The position numbers and the translations under genes were made by a program. From Lachnospiraceae bacterium (GTDB taxonomy: Bacteria > Bacillota > Clostridia > Lachnospirales > Lachnospiraceae), in assembly GCA_910576335.1 (NCBI GenBank), contig CAJTIU010000012.1, forward strand, positions 87,817-151,816: a stretch of DNA of 64,000 bases, given 5' to 3'. Positions 25,455 through 35,105 of the stretch are shown here, piece by piece. The notes under the pieces were generated by a model. The model did no database searches and was not told the DNA's origin. It saw only the letters and a program-made list of their open reading frames with translations. Position 1 is the stretch's first letter, and the number at the start of each line of letters is the position of its first letter.

Positions 25455-26129
25455 ATGCGGCGGTATACTCTTTTGATTGTGGATGACGAACCTGGAATTA
25501 CTGATATGATAAAAAGCTATTTTGTGGCAGAATATGATGTGCTTACAGCTTATAGTGGCAGGGAAGCGCTCCAAAAGCTGACAGGGAAGCCGGACTTGAT
25601 TCTTTTGGATATCAACATGCCGGAGATGGATGGTCTGGAGGTCTGCAAGAAGATTCGGCAGTTTGTTTCGAGTCCGATTCTGTTTCTTACGGCACGCGTT
25701 GAATCAGTTGATAAGATCATCGGTTTTCGGGCAGGGGCAGATGATTATATTGTAAAGCCTTTTGACTTAGATGAGCTTGGGGCACGGGTTGCGGCACACC
25801 TGCGGAGAGAACAGCGTTCGATGGAGAATCGGACCGTCCGCTTTTTTGGTGAGCTGGCCATTGACTATGGAAACCGAGCCGTATCAGTAAGTGGACAGCC
25901 AGTTTCGTTGACAAAAAGAGAGTTTGACATTTTGGAACTTCTTTCTATGAATGCAGGGCAGGTTTTTGACCGGGAACGGATCTATGAAGCAATATGGGGA
26001 ATTGACGGTGACGGAAACAGTGGCACGGTGATGGAGCACATCCGAAAGATCCGGGCAAAACTGGCCGGATATACATTTCACAGTTATATTGAAACTGTTT
26101 GGGGGTGTGGATATAAATGGAACGCCTGA
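25455..26129 (+). CDS. OmpR-family response regulator of an ABC-export module
   Basis: A 224-residue protein. ATG 25455 (TGGAGGATAG upstream) is preferred to ATG 25317, since the added 46 residues are not receiver sequence. Receiver: VDDEPG at 9-14, Asp52 in LILLDINMPEMDG, Lys in DDYIVKPFDLDEL. Effector winged helix: TKREFDILELLSMNAGQVFD, IYEAIWG and the wing VWGCGYKWN. First gene of regulator, kinase, ABC ATPase and FtsX permease in one direction, a BceRS-BceAB or VirRS-like antimicrobial-peptide response layout. Confidence 0.88.
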   Translation: MRRYTLLIVDDEPGITDMIKSYFVAEYDVLTAYSGREALQKLTGKPDLILLDINMPEMDGLEVCKKIRQFVSSPILFLTARVESVDKIIGFRAGADDYIVKPFDLDELGARVAAHLRREQRSMENRTVRFFGELAIDYGNRAVSVSGQPVSLTKREFDILELLSMNAGQVFDRERIYEAIWGIDGDGNSGTVMEHIRKIRAKLAGYTFHSYIETVWGCGYKWNA

Positions 26130-27217
26130 AAAATATGGATTTAAAAAAAGCATTTTTTGTGTTGTCGGTCTGTTGTATCATGGTTTCTCTGTTGATTCTC
26201 TTGCTGCTCCTCGTATTCTGTGGAAATATCCGTGACAGTTATCCTGCCGGAGGAATCGAGATCCGGTTGGACGGAACAACGATAATGCTGGAGGGGCCGA
26301 CAAAAGACCAGCAAAGGATTTTAAAGATAATAGATGTGCTTCAGCTATTGGCCTGTATCCTGCTCCCGGCCGGAGGATTGGGAGCAGCAGGGGTTTTGTT
26401 TTACCACATAAAGCTGAAGAGGCCAATCGCTGTTTTACAAAAGGGGACGGAACGTATCCTGAACCATGATCTGGATTTTTCAGTTCTGGAGGTTTCAAAA
26501 GATGAACTGGGACAGATCTGCAGAGGTTTTGAGACTATGCGTGCAGAGCTTCTTAAGGTAAATCAGGAGTTATGGGAGCAGGCAGAGGAGAGGAAGCGGT
26601 TGAATGCGGCATTTTCCCATGACCTGCGCAATCCGGTTACCGTATTAAAGGGAACCATTAAGCTCATACGGCAAGGCAAAGAGGACGGACAAGCTTTTGA
26701 AAGATTGGAGGATTATGTGCTTCGCATTGAGAACTATGTGGAGGCAATGAGTGGAATCCAGAGATTGGAGCAGCTTCCGTTCCAAGAAAGGGAATGTGCA
26801 TATTCCCAGCTTCACGCAGAATTATTGGATACGGTGAAATTTTTGGCGCCAGCAATGGAAACGTCGGTAATTGTACCGGAGACAGGGCACGTGAAGCTGG
26901 ATCATGGAATATTTTTAAATGTTGCTGAGAACCTGATCAGAAATGGGGTCCGGTTTGCCCAGAATAACTTGTCTGTTTATCTGGAGGCTCGGGAAGGCTG
27001 CCTTCTTCTGACGGTAGCAGATGATGGACCTGGCTATCCGGAAAAGCTGCTTCGGGATGGCCCCAGGCCTTTTGGCAAGATGAGTGAGGAAACGGAGCAT
27101 TTTGGTATGGGATTATACAGCGCCCGGATACTATGCCTGAAACATAGAGGCTCACTGGAATTAAAGAATCCGTCAGGCGGCGGGGCATCAGCAACGGCAA
27201 TATTTCGGATAAATTGA
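26117..27217 (+). CDS. Sensor histidine kinase of the ABC-export module
   Basis: A 366-residue kinase whose start overlaps the regulator's end by 13 bases. Two membrane helices (FFVLSVCCIMVSLLILLLLL and LLACILLPAGGLGAAGVLFY) flank a loop of only about 45 residues; a HAMP-like segment follows (KRPIAVLQKGTERILNHDLD). Phosphoacceptor His168 lies in AFSHDLRNPVTVLKG. The N box reads VAENLIRNGVRFA, with Gly where Ala is usual; G boxes are VADDGPGYPEKLL and FGMGLYSARILC. The short sensor loop is consistent with sensing through the partner permease. Confidence 0.88.
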   Translation: MERLKNMDLKKAFFVLSVCCIMVSLLILLLLLVFCGNIRDSYPAGGIEIRLDGTTIMLEGPTKDQQRILKIIDVLQLLACILLPAGGLGAAGVLFYHIKLKRPIAVLQKGTERILNHDLDFSVLEVSKDELGQICRGFETMRAELLKVNQELWEQAEERKRLNAAFSHDLRNPVTVLKGTIKLIRQGKEDGQAFERLEDYVLRIENYVEAMSGIQRLEQLPFQERECAYSQLHAELLDTVKFLAPAMETSVIVPETGHVKLDHGIFLNVAENLIRNGVRFAQNNLSVYLEAREGCLLLTVADDGPGYPEKLLRDGPRPFGKMSEETEHFGMGLYSARILCLKHRGSLELKNPSGGGASATAIFRIN

Positions 27218-27298
27218 TTTTATTCATTTCATAATCTTGAGCGTTTCTTGAGAATTGTCCATTATACTCATCTTATCATTGATAAGGAGAGTGTTTTT

Positions 27299-27970
27299 AT
27301 GGTTATTGAAGCAAAAGAACTATCGAAGATTTATGGCAGTGGCGAGAACCGTGTAGTAGCGCTTGATAAGGCAGGACTTAAGATTGGACAGGGAGATTTT
27401 ATTTCAATAATAGGGCCTTCCGGCAGTGGGAAGAGTACATTGTTACATTTGCTGTCAGGATTGGATCGGCCTACGTCTGGAAGCCTGACTTATGATGGAA
27501 AGGATATTTATAGCTTTCATGATAAGGAGCTTTCTGCGTTCCGACGCAGACGGATTGGTTTTATTTTTCAGCAGTTTAACCTCCTGCCGGTCCTGACGGC
27601 AAGGGAAAATATTATCATGCCGATTCTTCTGGATAAGAAGCAGCAGGAAGAGACCTATCTGGATCAGCTTACGGGACTGCTTGGAATTCAGGAACGCTTG
27701 GCCCATCTTCCCCATGAGCTTTCAGGAGGGCAGCAGCAGCGTGTTGCCATTGCCCGTGCCCTGGCGGCGCAGCCTGACATCATTTTTGCAGACGAGCCGA
27801 CAGGGAATCTTGACAGCAAAAGCGGGAGCGAGGTCATGGAACTCCTTAAGAACGTCCAAAGAAAGATGGATAAGACACTGGTGGTCATTACACATGATAA
27901 CCGGATTGCAAAGATGGCTGACAGGCAGTTTGTAATCGTAGATGGTATTCTCTCGGAGGTGGCAGCATGA
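27299..27970 (+). CDS. ABC transporter ATPase (LolD/MacB/BceA type)
   Basis: A 223-residue ATPase from ATG 27299 with AAGGAGAG upstream. Walker [11 protein letters not shown]-loop [18 protein letters not shown], signature [15 protein letters not shown], Walker [13 protein letters not shown] and switch [13 protein letters not shown] are complete. It overlaps the permease gene by four bases (ATGA). It energises the large FtsX protein that follows; this class moves or frees lipids or peptides at the outer membrane face rather than pumping through a pore. Confidence 0.9.
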   Translation: MVIEAKELSKIYGSGENRVVALDKAGLKIGQGDFISIIGPSGSGKSTLLHLLSGLDRPTSGSLTYDGKDIYSFHDKELSAFRRRRIGFIFQQFNLLPVLTARENIIMPILLDKKQQEETYLDQLTGLLGIQERLAHLPHELSGGQQQRVAIARALAAQPDIIFADEPTGNLDSKSGSEVMELLKNVQRKMDKTLVVITHDNRIAKMADRQFVIVDGILSEVAA

Positions 27971-30456
27971 AATCATATCGTGTTTTAGCGTGGAAAGAAC
28001 TGCTTGCCCAGAAAGTTACTTCCATATTAATCCTGATTGCTGTGATTCTCTCTACGATCATAACAACTGTAATCGGGCAGTCCATTGGCATTTTAAATGC
28101 AATGAAGGAACAACAGGCAATTGCCCTTGCAGGGGAAAAGTACGGTTCCTTTGTGCAGCTCACAGAAGAACAGCTTGCCGCAATAAAATCTGATTCCCGT
28201 TTTTCCTATATTGGCGCGGCCATTGACCTGGGGACGATAGAGCTGAACAGCCAGCTTAGACTTAGCCTTGTAGAATATTTGGATCATAGTTATGAGATGT
28301 ATCCGGCTTTTACAGAACTCTTGGAAGGACGGCTTCCAGAGCGCCCGATGGAGATTGCGCTGTCAGAGGATGTGCTAAAATTTCTTGGCTTTCAGGGAAA
28401 AGTCGGGGATAAGATTTCCCTGACGGCTTCGAAAGCATGGCGGCATGGGATTCTGCCTGCAGTGGATTATACGGAGGAATTTATCCTGACAGGAATTACG
28501 AAGAGTAATTATGTGGCGTATACTTACGGCATGCTTCCGGGGATAGTGGGAGAGGGGACAGCAGAAAGATTGTTCCCGCCCGGGCAGGTGTATTATGTAG
28601 TGGATTTTCGGACGGCAGATAAAAAAAGTATGCAGAGTACAGTAGAGGATGTGGCGGAAAGATTGCAGATTCCGGAGCTGGATGTGACTTATAACATAGT
28701 TTATCTGTCTGCTGCAGGAATTCCGTATGATAATACGGAAGAAACCGGGGAAAGTGGAATGGATGTTTCATTTCTTCAACTGGCCGGTATTATGGTCGGC
28801 GGTCTCGTTCTTTTGGCATCGGGCCTTGTGATTTACAATGTGCTGAAGATTTCAGTATCGAAACGTATGAAAGAATACGGGGTGCTGCGGGCCATTGGAG
28901 GTGAGAAAGGGCAGCTTTACGGGATTGTTTCCCTACAGATTCTGTTTCTATGCCTGATTGGGATTCCAATCGGGATGCTGATTGGGTTTTTATCGGCAAA
29001 AACGATCTTTTCGATGGCTACAGGATTTGTATCTCCGGAGATTTTCATGGTGCAGGATGCGGCAGGATTACAGGAACTGATACAGGAGAACAGTTCTGGG
29101 AAACCGTTGTTCCTCGCTGTGGGGGCGCTTTTTACCCTGTTCTTTGCGCTTGCCGCGGCTGTTCCGGCTGTCCGGTATGCCGGAAAAGTGGCGCCGACTG
29201 TGGCCATATCCGGAAGGGTCACAAAAATCAGGCGCAGGAACCGCAGAACAAAAAAGATTCGAAACTTCGCGGCATATTATGCCAGGCTGAACCTGAAACG
29301 CAGCCGTGGCCGGACGGCTATCACCGTTTTGTCCCTTGTGATGAGTATTGCTGTATTTGTTGCCCTGCAGAGTTTTACGGCCCTTTTAAATGCCGCGGAG
29401 TTAATGGAAGAAATGCGGCTGGGGGATTACTCCATTATAAATGAGACGGCAGGCTTTACCAGTGCGGATTTAGAGAACTTACTGGGGAACGAAGCGGTGG
29501 ATTCGGCAGCAGCCATTCAGTTTTCCCTTTATGATACGGAAGAACTGATTTCCGGAATGTCGCCGGGATTTGAATTAAAGCCGGGGGAAACTCTCCAGGT
29601 TGTCGGTTTCAATGAAGCATATATGGATTATTATACCCAGGGGAGAATTTCAAAAGAAGATATGAAGCGCCTTAACGCAGGAGAAGGCTGCATTATAAAG
29701 AATCCGTTCCCCATTGTTTATGAAGGGAAAGAGTTAGAGCATTCGGAATTCCGGGCAGGCGAAACGGTTTCTATAAAGGGAATAGAGCTGCCGGTTATAG
29801 AGGCATTTGACGGGACAGACGGATTTGCCAGTGTGGGGAATCAGGGGTTCACGAACGGAATCCAGGTAATTGTGTCTGACCGGCTTTACCCGGAACTAAC
29901 AGGGAGAAAAGAATATCAGGAGATATGTCCTGTTTTGAAAAGAGAGGCGGACAGGGAGCAGTTTGACATGACGGTAGAAGCACTTTGCCGGGAAATTCCG
30001 GGCACCACATATCTTTCCTATGAAGATACGGATCGTCAGCTGGCGGAAAGCTACGAACAGATACGGATGCTGGCATGGGGATTGATCCTTTTTGTGGGGG
30101 TGATCGGTCTTTTGAATATTGTGAATACGGTCTATACGAATATCCATACACGGGTAACGGAGATTGGGATGCAGAGGGCGATCGGTATGAGTCATGAGGT
30201 GCTTTATCAGACCTTCCTGTGGGAAGGGGCATATTATGGAATCTTTGCTGCCGTTATCGGATGTGTGACGGGTTATATTTGTACTATTTTTGTGGAAGCC
30301 GCGCGTACGGATACCATCCAGCTTGTTTCAATTCCTGCAGTTTCCATGGCAGAGGCTGCCGCAATGTCTGTGCTTGCCTGCCTGATTGCAACGTGCATAC
30401 CATTGAGACGGATTGCGAAAATGAGTATCGTGGATTCTATTGAGACAATAGAATAA
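27967..30456 (+). CDS. FtsX-family ABC permease, two FtsX domains
   Basis: An 829-residue membrane protein. An N-terminal helix ([20 protein letters not shown]) is followed by a MacB-like extracellular domain (about 60-255), then an FtsX domain with three helices (258-430). A second helix ([20 protein letters not shown]), a second extracellular domain and a C-terminal FtsX domain ([20 protein letters not shown] to the end) follow. The duplicated arrangement with about 10 helices matches large antimicrobial-peptide or lipoprotein-type permeases. The [19 protein letters not shown] segment is the coupling helix. Fourth gene of the module. Confidence 0.88.
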   Translation: MKSYRVLAWKELLAQKVTSILILIAVILSTIITTVIGQSIGILNAMKEQQAIALAGEKYGSFVQLTEEQLAAIKSDSRFSYIGAAIDLGTIELNSQLRLSLVEYLDHSYEMYPAFTELLEGRLPERPMEIALSEDVLKFLGFQGKVGDKISLTASKAWRHGILPAVDYTEEFILTGITKSNYVAYTYGMLPGIVGEGTAERLFPPGQVYYVVDFRTADKKSMQSTVEDVAERLQIPELDVTYNIVYLSAAGIPYDNTEETGESGMDVSFLQLAGIMVGGLVLLASGLVIYNVLKISVSKRMKEYGVLRAIGGEKGQLYGIVSLQILFLCLIGIPIGMLIGFLSAKTIFSMATGFVSPEIFMVQDAAGLQELIQENSSGKPLFLAVGALFTLFFALAAAVPAVRYAGKVAPTVAISGRVTKIRRRNRRTKKIRNFAAYYARLNLKRSRGRTAITVLSLVMSIAVFVALQSFTALLNAAELMEEMRLGDYSIINETAGFTSADLENLLGNEAVDSAAAIQFSLYDTEELISGMSPGFELKPGETLQVVGFNEAYMDYYTQGRISKEDMKRLNAGEGCIIKNPFPIVYEGKELEHSEFRAGETVSIKGIELPVIEAFDGTDGFASVGNQGFTNGIQVIVSDRLYPELTGRKEYQEICPVLKREADREQFDMTVEALCREIPGTTYLSYEDTDRQLAESYEQIRMLAWGLILFVGVIGLLNIVNTVYTNIHTRVTEIGMQRAIGMSHEVLYQTFLWEGAYYGIFAAVIGCVTGYICTIFVEAARTDTIQLVSIPAVSMAEAAAMSVLACLIATCIPLRRIAKMSIVDSIETIE

Positions 30457-30587
30457 GGAAAGTCAGTGCGTATCTGCCAGGCAACAGGGGTACAAATGTT
30501 GATATCATAATTTTCTTCTCCTTGCGTTAAAATGATAAAAAGTGATCGACCACGTGTTTTATAAGCATACTTGAATATTTTTCATTC

Positions 30588-30638
30588 TGCAATGGGACAG
30601 TTTATTTTAAACATAATTTTTAAAACTGTCCCATTGCA
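30588..30638. repeat. Perfect 16-bp inverted repeat with 19-base spacer
   Basis: TGCAATGGGACAGTTT (30588-30603) is repeated as its exact complement at 30623-30638 around an A/T-rich spacer. It lies between the FtsX gene and the alkyltransferase-like gene, about 45 bases before the latter. It could be a terminator-like stem, an operator, or the ends of a small element; no T run follows. Confidence 0.5.
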
Positions 30639-30682
30639 TAGGGAAAGGAATTGTACTATGATTTAGACAGGAGGTATGAAAT

Positions 30683-31159
30683 ATGGCGAATGAAGATAAA
30701 AAAGATTTTAATGCAATGTTACATGAAAGTAAGGATATGCCGAAGATTCAAGTGATTACGGATCAGAAAAGTATTAAAAAATATGGTGGGGACAGAATGT
30801 ATTTTGCGCCGCCAATTGAGTATGATAAAATTATGAAGAAGATTCCTTACGGGAAGGTGACCACTGTAGGAGAGATTCGTGAACATTTTGCTAAGTTAAG
30901 TGGCGCGGATTTTACGGAGCCTATTACAGCAGGTATTTTCGTTTCTATTGCGGCATGGGCGAGCCATCAGAGAACAAAGGATGAGACGCCTTACTGGCGG
31001 ACACTGAAAGCAAAAGGGGAGTTAAATCCCAAATATCCCGGCGGTGTGCAGGCGCAGAAATCAAAACTGGAGGCAGAGGGCCATACAATCATTCAAAAAG
31101 GAAGAACGAATATCCGGTACTATGTAAAAGATTATGAGGATTTTCTTTTTGATTTGTAG
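30683..31159 (+). CDS. Alkyltransferase-like protein (MGMT fold, catalytic Cys replaced)
   Basis: A 158-residue protein behind AGGAGG. Residues 46-140 follow the DNA-binding domain of O6-methylguanine methyltransferase: IPYGKVTTVGEIREHFA (helix-turn-helix) and a C-terminal GG...KSKLEAEG. At the active site, where repair enzymes have PCHR, this protein has PYWR (103-106), so it cannot accept methyl groups by the usual Cys. Alkyltransferase-like proteins (PWHR type) instead bind damaged DNA and hand it to excision repair. The first 45 residues are an extra segment. A strong AGGAGG site but no operon partner upstream; the YdcF gene follows after 36 bases. Confidence 0.7.
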   Translation: MANEDKKDFNAMLHESKDMPKIQVITDQKSIKKYGGDRMYFAPPIEYDKIMKKIPYGKVTTVGEIREHFAKLSGADFTEPITAGIFVSIAAWASHQRTKDETPYWRTLKAKGELNPKYPGGVQAQKSKLEAEGHTIIQKGRTNIRYYVKDYEDFLFDL

Positions 31160-31195
31160 TAAAAAAATATCATATGATAAAGGGGTAATACAGGT

Positions 31196-32212
31196 ATGTG
31201 GCAGATTTCATTCATTCTTTTTTTAATACCATTTTGTATATTTGCGAGAATTATGTTATGTGATCCCAGGACATTATGGAGCGGCGTCTCCTTTTTCTGG
31301 ATGATGACATGTCTGGCTGTTTTTTTGTTTTTTATATTATCCGAATATTCAGAATGGCTCGCGGCACATGATGCAATCATCGGAATCCTGGTTTTTCTGT
31401 TTATTTTGGCGGTAGTCAGTGTGATTGCATTTCCTGCGGTTTTGATTGTCACATTCTTTATAGAAGGTATAAAAATCATCAGGCATGAGGGAATGAAACC
31501 GTCTAATTTATTATCTATGTTATTTTCAATCTTGCTGTCTGTATATCTTGTTGTCTGGCCGGTGATCGGGAGTCTGGAAAAAGGCAAATTTAGTACAATG
31601 CTCTACGTAATTATTAGCTTTTCTGCAATATACGTATTGTCATTGATGGCAATGTATTCACTATCTGCAATTCTTAATCTTATTCACTTGAAAAAGAAAA
31701 GGAATGCGGACTATATTATTGTACTGGGTTCCGGTATTATTGGAACTAAGGTCACGCCACTGCTTGCGGCCCGAATTAATCGAGGGATAGAGCTTTTACG
31801 CTGCAATCAAAATGCAGTGCTGATCATGTCCGGAGGGCAGGGGCCAGGCGAAGATATTCCGGAAAGTGAGGCTATGGCGGCTTATGCGGTCGATCAAGGA
31901 GTGGATGACAAAAGAATCATAACAGAGCAAAAATCGGTATCAACTGAGGAAAATCTGATGTTTTCAAAGGAGTTGATAGATAAGGAGAATGCTAAAATTG
32001 TTATAGTTACGACTGCTTATCATGTTTTCAGAGCCTTAATTCTAGCGAAACAGCAAGGAATAAAATGTGTAGGGTTTGGCGCAAAGACGAAATGGTATTT
32101 TACATTGAATGCTTTGATTCGTGAATTTGTAGGATATCTTCAGCTGACCTGGAAGAGACATGCTATTGTAATTGGCATAATTGTATGTATTGTAGCAGCA
32201 ACTATTAGATGA
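31196..32212 (+). CDS. YdcF/SanA-family membrane protein (DUF218)
   Basis: A 338-residue protein. Residues 1-160 contain about five hydrophobic helices. Residues 178-310 form a DUF218 domain (ADYIIVLGSGIIGTKVTPLL, LIMSGGQGPGEDIPESEAMA, STEENLMFSKELI, VIVTTAYHVFRALILAKQQG). A last helix (AIVIGIIVCIVAATI) ends the chain. This five-plus-one helix form is common in Firmicutes. DUF218 proteins are linked to envelope or vancomycin sensitivity in enterobacteria; the reaction is unknown. It shares an ATGA overlap with the next short gene. Confidence 0.85.
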   Translation: MWQISFILFLIPFCIFARIMLCDPRTLWSGVSFFWMMTCLAVFLFFILSEYSEWLAAHDAIIGILVFLFILAVVSVIAFPAVLIVTFFIEGIKIIRHEGMKPSNLLSMLFSILLSVYLVVWPVIGSLEKGKFSTMLYVIISFSAIYVLSLMAMYSLSAILNLIHLKKKRNADYIIVLGSGIIGTKVTPLLAARINRGIELLRCNQNAVLIMSGGQGPGEDIPESEAMAAYAVDQGVDDKRIITEQKSVSTEENLMFSKELIDKENAKIVIVTTAYHVFRALILAKQQGIKCVGFGAKTKWYFTLNALIREFVGYLQLTWKRHAIVIGIIVCIVAATIR

Positions 32213-32349
32213 CTTCCTTTAGTGTTGGAATTCCGCGATATAAGCCAGAAGTGCTTGAAGAAATGGAGGAAGCAAAGCGTATTAGCAGAGACCCGAATAC
32301 AAAGAGATATGGAAGCTTTGCAGAAGTATTAGAGGATATAGATTTATGA
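32209..32349 (+). pseudogene. RelB/DinJ-type antitoxin fragment (C-terminal end)
   Basis: A 46-codon frame starts at ATG 32209, overlapping the YdcF stop, and reads GIPRYKPEVLEEMEEAKRIS then RYGSFAEVLEDIDL. This matches the toxin-binding tail of RelB/DinJ antitoxins; the N-terminal ribbon-helix-helix half and any toxin gene are missing. It has no visible ribosome site other than translational coupling. Most likely the remnant of a toxin-antitoxin pair. Confidence 0.5.
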
Positions 32350-32385
32350 GATATGAAAGATTCCTGTTTATACACGGAGAGTAGA

Positions 32386-32421
32386 AAAAGCTCATGCAAA
32401 GAAATATTTGCATGAGCTTTT
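32386..32421. terminator. Bidirectional terminator
   Basis: Perfect 15-bp stem (AAAAGCTCATGCAAA with its complement) and loop GAAATA, flanked by A and T runs on the two strands. It separates the rightward YdcF/RelB genes from the leftward ABC exporter. Confidence 0.8.
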
Positions 32422-32441
32422 GAAATCCTCTATATTGTCCT

Positions 32442-34127
32442 CTATTTCTTTAGATGAAAATATTCTGAAAAACATGAAGCTGTATTGATAAGGTGTTTAA
32501 AACATCCCTTTTCTTTTATGCAACCATTTTGCATATAAAAAATTTCATCATACTTATCCAACAAGTTCGGTTCTAGATGATGAGTAATCGTTATGAGTGT
32601 TAAATCCTCCATTTTTAATAATCTATTTTCAATATCATATGCTGTTTGCATATCAATAGCGGATGTACCCTCGTCTAATATCAGAATAGGTTTATTTCTG
32701 ATTAAGGCGCGTGCAACTGCAATTCTTTGTTTTTGTCCACCAGATAGATTAGATCCATTTTCTCCCACCTGATATTGCAGGCCAGTTGGAAGTTCTGATA
32801 TAAATTCGGTCAATCCGCTGTCCGCTATAACTTTTTCAATTCGTTCTTCTGGATAATGTTCATGCAAACAGATATTGTCGTATATGGTTTCGTCAAACAT
32901 ATAGATATTCTGATGAATTATTGAGGACAACTGAACCACGTTATCTTTATCTAGCATATGATATTCCGTATCGTCATACAATATTTCTCCGGTGTATGTG
33001 GAGTAGTAACCAGATAAGAGTTTAATCAGTGTACTTTTTCCGCAACCGCTTTTTCCAACAATAACGTATTTTTTACCTTTTTCAATAAGACAGTCTATTC
33101 CGCTTAATGCCTCTTTTTTTCCGTCATAGGAAAAGGACAAATCCTTTGCGCTTATATGAGATTGATATGTGGCTATATTCTCTTTTTTGGGTGGCGTTAA
33201 GGAATGTTTTGACATATTTTTCAACTTTTCTACAATAGGTCGGACACTCTTCATTTTAGGAACATTTGTAAATATCATAATAAGAGGGTTTGCCAGATTA
33301 CTGCTTACTTGTACCATTCCTAATAAAGTCCCCACAGTTATGCGTCCCGTGATAATAAAATAAGCAGATAAGAATAAAACCACAATCTGGACCATAAGGG
33401 CTAGAAAAGCAGAAAGCCCCTCATTTAGTGCAAGTAATTTATCGACACTATATTTAGAATTGATTGTTTCAGTATTTACTTTATCAAATCGCTGTATTAC
33501 GCTTTTTACCATGGAATATGATTTAATAATTTCAAATCCAGACAGAATGTCTTTTAAGTTGACTGTGAAATCTGCCAGCTTTGAAGAAAACATATTCTGT
33601 TTTTTTTCCAGTGTTCCACCGAGCAGGCTTGGAACAAGGATCATAACTGCAATCGCGGCTACTACGCAAATTGTAACAATGATATCAAAATAAATCATCA
33701 GCACGAAAGACGATATAAAAATAACTGTGTATTGTATTACTTCAAAAAGAGGAAGTAAAAAATTGTCCTCCAACATTTTCACATCATTTGTAACGACAGA
33801 TATGTAATCAGCGGTATTTTTCTTTTCATAATTTTCTATGTTATGATTGATTATTCCCCGAAAAACATCTGAACGGATTTGAAGCATAATCTTACATATT
33901 GCTTTTTTGCTGAGCAGAGATTGGAGATAAAGAGAAAATCCCAATACTACAAAATAGATAATCGAAAATACAACCAATCTTAAAAATTGCTGGAAATTTT
34001 TATCAATAGCTATATCTAATAGCTGCTGTAGCAGGACAGCCATAAAAACATAACCCAGAGAAGCGATTATGCTGGTTAAAATTGTTAAGATAAATAATAA
34101 CTTGTTTTTCCTAATATAGATGCTCAT
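32442..34127 (-). CDS. ABC exporter (fused membrane and ATPase domains)
   Basis: A 561-residue half-transporter of the multidrug/lipid exporter type. Residues 1-300 hold six helices (LFILTILTSIIASLGYVFMA, VVFSIIYFVVLGFSLYL, VIFISSFVLMIYFDIIVTIC and others). The ATPase domain from about 335 has Walker A GKSGCGKST, signature LSGGQKQRIAVARAL, Walker B ILILDEGTSAID and switch THHLEP. It would work as a homodimer; no second half-transporter gene is present. It follows the TetR gene on the same strand, with an inverted repeat between them, so drug-induced derepression is the likely control. Confidence 0.85.
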   Translation of the reverse strand: MSIYIRKNKLLFILTILTSIIASLGYVFMAVLLQQLLDIAIDKNFQQFLRLVVFSIIYFVVLGFSLYLQSLLSKKAICKIMLQIRSDVFRGIINHNIENYEKKNTADYISVVTNDVKMLEDNFLLPLFEVIQYTVIFISSFVLMIYFDIIVTICVVAAIAVMILVPSLLGGTLEKKQNMFSSKLADFTVNLKDILSGFEIIKSYSMVKSVIQRFDKVNTETINSKYSVDKLLALNEGLSAFLALMVQIVVLFLSAYFIITGRITVGTLLGMVQVSSNLANPLIMIFTNVPKMKSVRPIVEKLKNMSKHSLTPPKKENIATYQSHISAKDLSFSYDGKKEALSGIDCLIEKGKKYVIVGKSGCGKSTLIKLLSGYYSTYTGEILYDDTEYHMLDKDNVVQLSSIIHQNIYMFDETIYDNICLHEHYPEERIEKVIADSGLTEFISELPTGLQYQVGENGSNLSGGQKQRIAVARALIRNKPILILDEGTSAIDMQTAYDIENRLLKMEDLTLITITHHLEPNLLDKYDEIFYMQNGCIKEKGCFKHLINTASCFSEYFHLKK

Positions 34128-34141
34128 AATAATCTCCTTTT

Positions 34142-34158
34142 ATACATGTTGCGTGTAT
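34142..34158. promoter_or_regulatory. Candidate TetR operator
   Basis: ATACA and TGTAT separated by seven bases lie directly upstream of the ABC exporter start; a second inverted repeat (TAAAATTG ... CAATTTTA, 34174-34197) follows. Both sit between the truncated TetR gene and the exporter gene. Assignment rests on position and symmetry only. Confidence 0.35.
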
Positions 34159-34212
34159 GTATTTTGCTTAAAATAAAATTGCCTTTCGACAATTTTATCT
34201 TCATGTGCGACT

Positions 34213-34734
34213 TTATGCGTTTTCTTTGCATAATTTGGCGATTTCGTCATCAATTACTGGAAGACCTAAATTATCCATAATTGATTTAATCATTAAAAAT
34301 TTCTGCCATGCTTCATCAGCAGTCATGGGATATATAGTAGGTATCGACCAGAAGTTCGTTAAAAGAACATATAAATCTGCTAATAATTTTGGCTGTTCAG
34401 ACTGAATAGAACCGTCTTGTATTCCTTCCTCTATCAATTCTTGATACATAGGTGCTAGTTCTTGATTACTTTCAATCAGTTTTTTTAGAAAAGCTGGAAT
34501 TCCCATAAGTTGCATGGACGCCATACTTAACTGATGATATTCTGTTTCATCAAAAGATGTTCTTAATACGCACTTCAACTTTTCTAATCCATTCAGTTCT
34601 TTGTGGCTTTTTGCTTTTTCAAAGGGATTGCTTTCATAAAAAAGTTTTTCACATAAAGCGTCAAATACTTCTTCCTTTGACTTAAAATGATGATAAAAAG
34701 CTCCTCTCGTCAGACCGCCCATTTCGCTTATTTT
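34213..34734 (-). pseudogene. TetR-family repressor, N-terminus lost
   Basis: The frame reads ISEMGGLTRGAFYHHFKSKE, the recognition helix of a TetR DNA-binding domain, then a normal ligand domain ending in VIDDEIAKLCKENA. Upstream of this motif about 30 residues (first helices and the start of the helix-turn-helix) are missing: sequence changes near 34735 into a response-regulator fragment on the other strand. Translation from the internal ATG would give 169 residues without a complete DNA-binding domain. It lies upstream of the ABC exporter, which it probably once repressed. Loss would leave the exporter unrepressed or without its promoter. Confidence 0.75.
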
Positions 34735-35080
34735 CAGTCAGGAGAAACCGGAGCTTAGTTCCAATGATATCAAAGTGGAGCGTGTAAAAGGTGAAGTATA
34801 TAAAAGGGACAAGCAGCTTGACCTGTCGGCCAGTGAATATAGACTATTGTGCCTGTTTATGGAGAATCCCGGCATTGTACTTTCTCCGGAGCAGATTTTA
34901 AACAGGCTGTGGGACTGCAATGAAAATTATATTGATAATAATACCATTACGTCATACATACGGAGACTCCGTATAAAGATAGAGGATGATCCGGGAAATC
35001 CAGGAAGAATCGTAACCGTCCGGCGCATGGGATATAAATGGAATACGGATGAGGGAGGCGTGGAAGAGGGGGAAATGTAA
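34735..35080 (+). pseudogene. OmpR-family response regulator, effector domain only
   Basis: Only the C-terminal part of a response regulator remains: VERVKGEVYKRDKQLDLSAS, EYRLLCLFMENPG, LSPEQILNRLWD and the wing TVRRMGYKWNT. The whole receiver domain is absent; homology begins abruptly at about 34735, exactly where the TetR gene on the opposite strand is cut. It was the first gene of a regulator/kinase/ABC/FtsX module (34.7-39.3 kb) like the intact one at 25.4-30.5 kb. A free effector domain could still be made from ATG 34775 but without phosphorylation control. Confidence 0.8.
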
Positions 35081-35105
35081 GCGGAATATATTGTTGAGGT
35101 GTATA

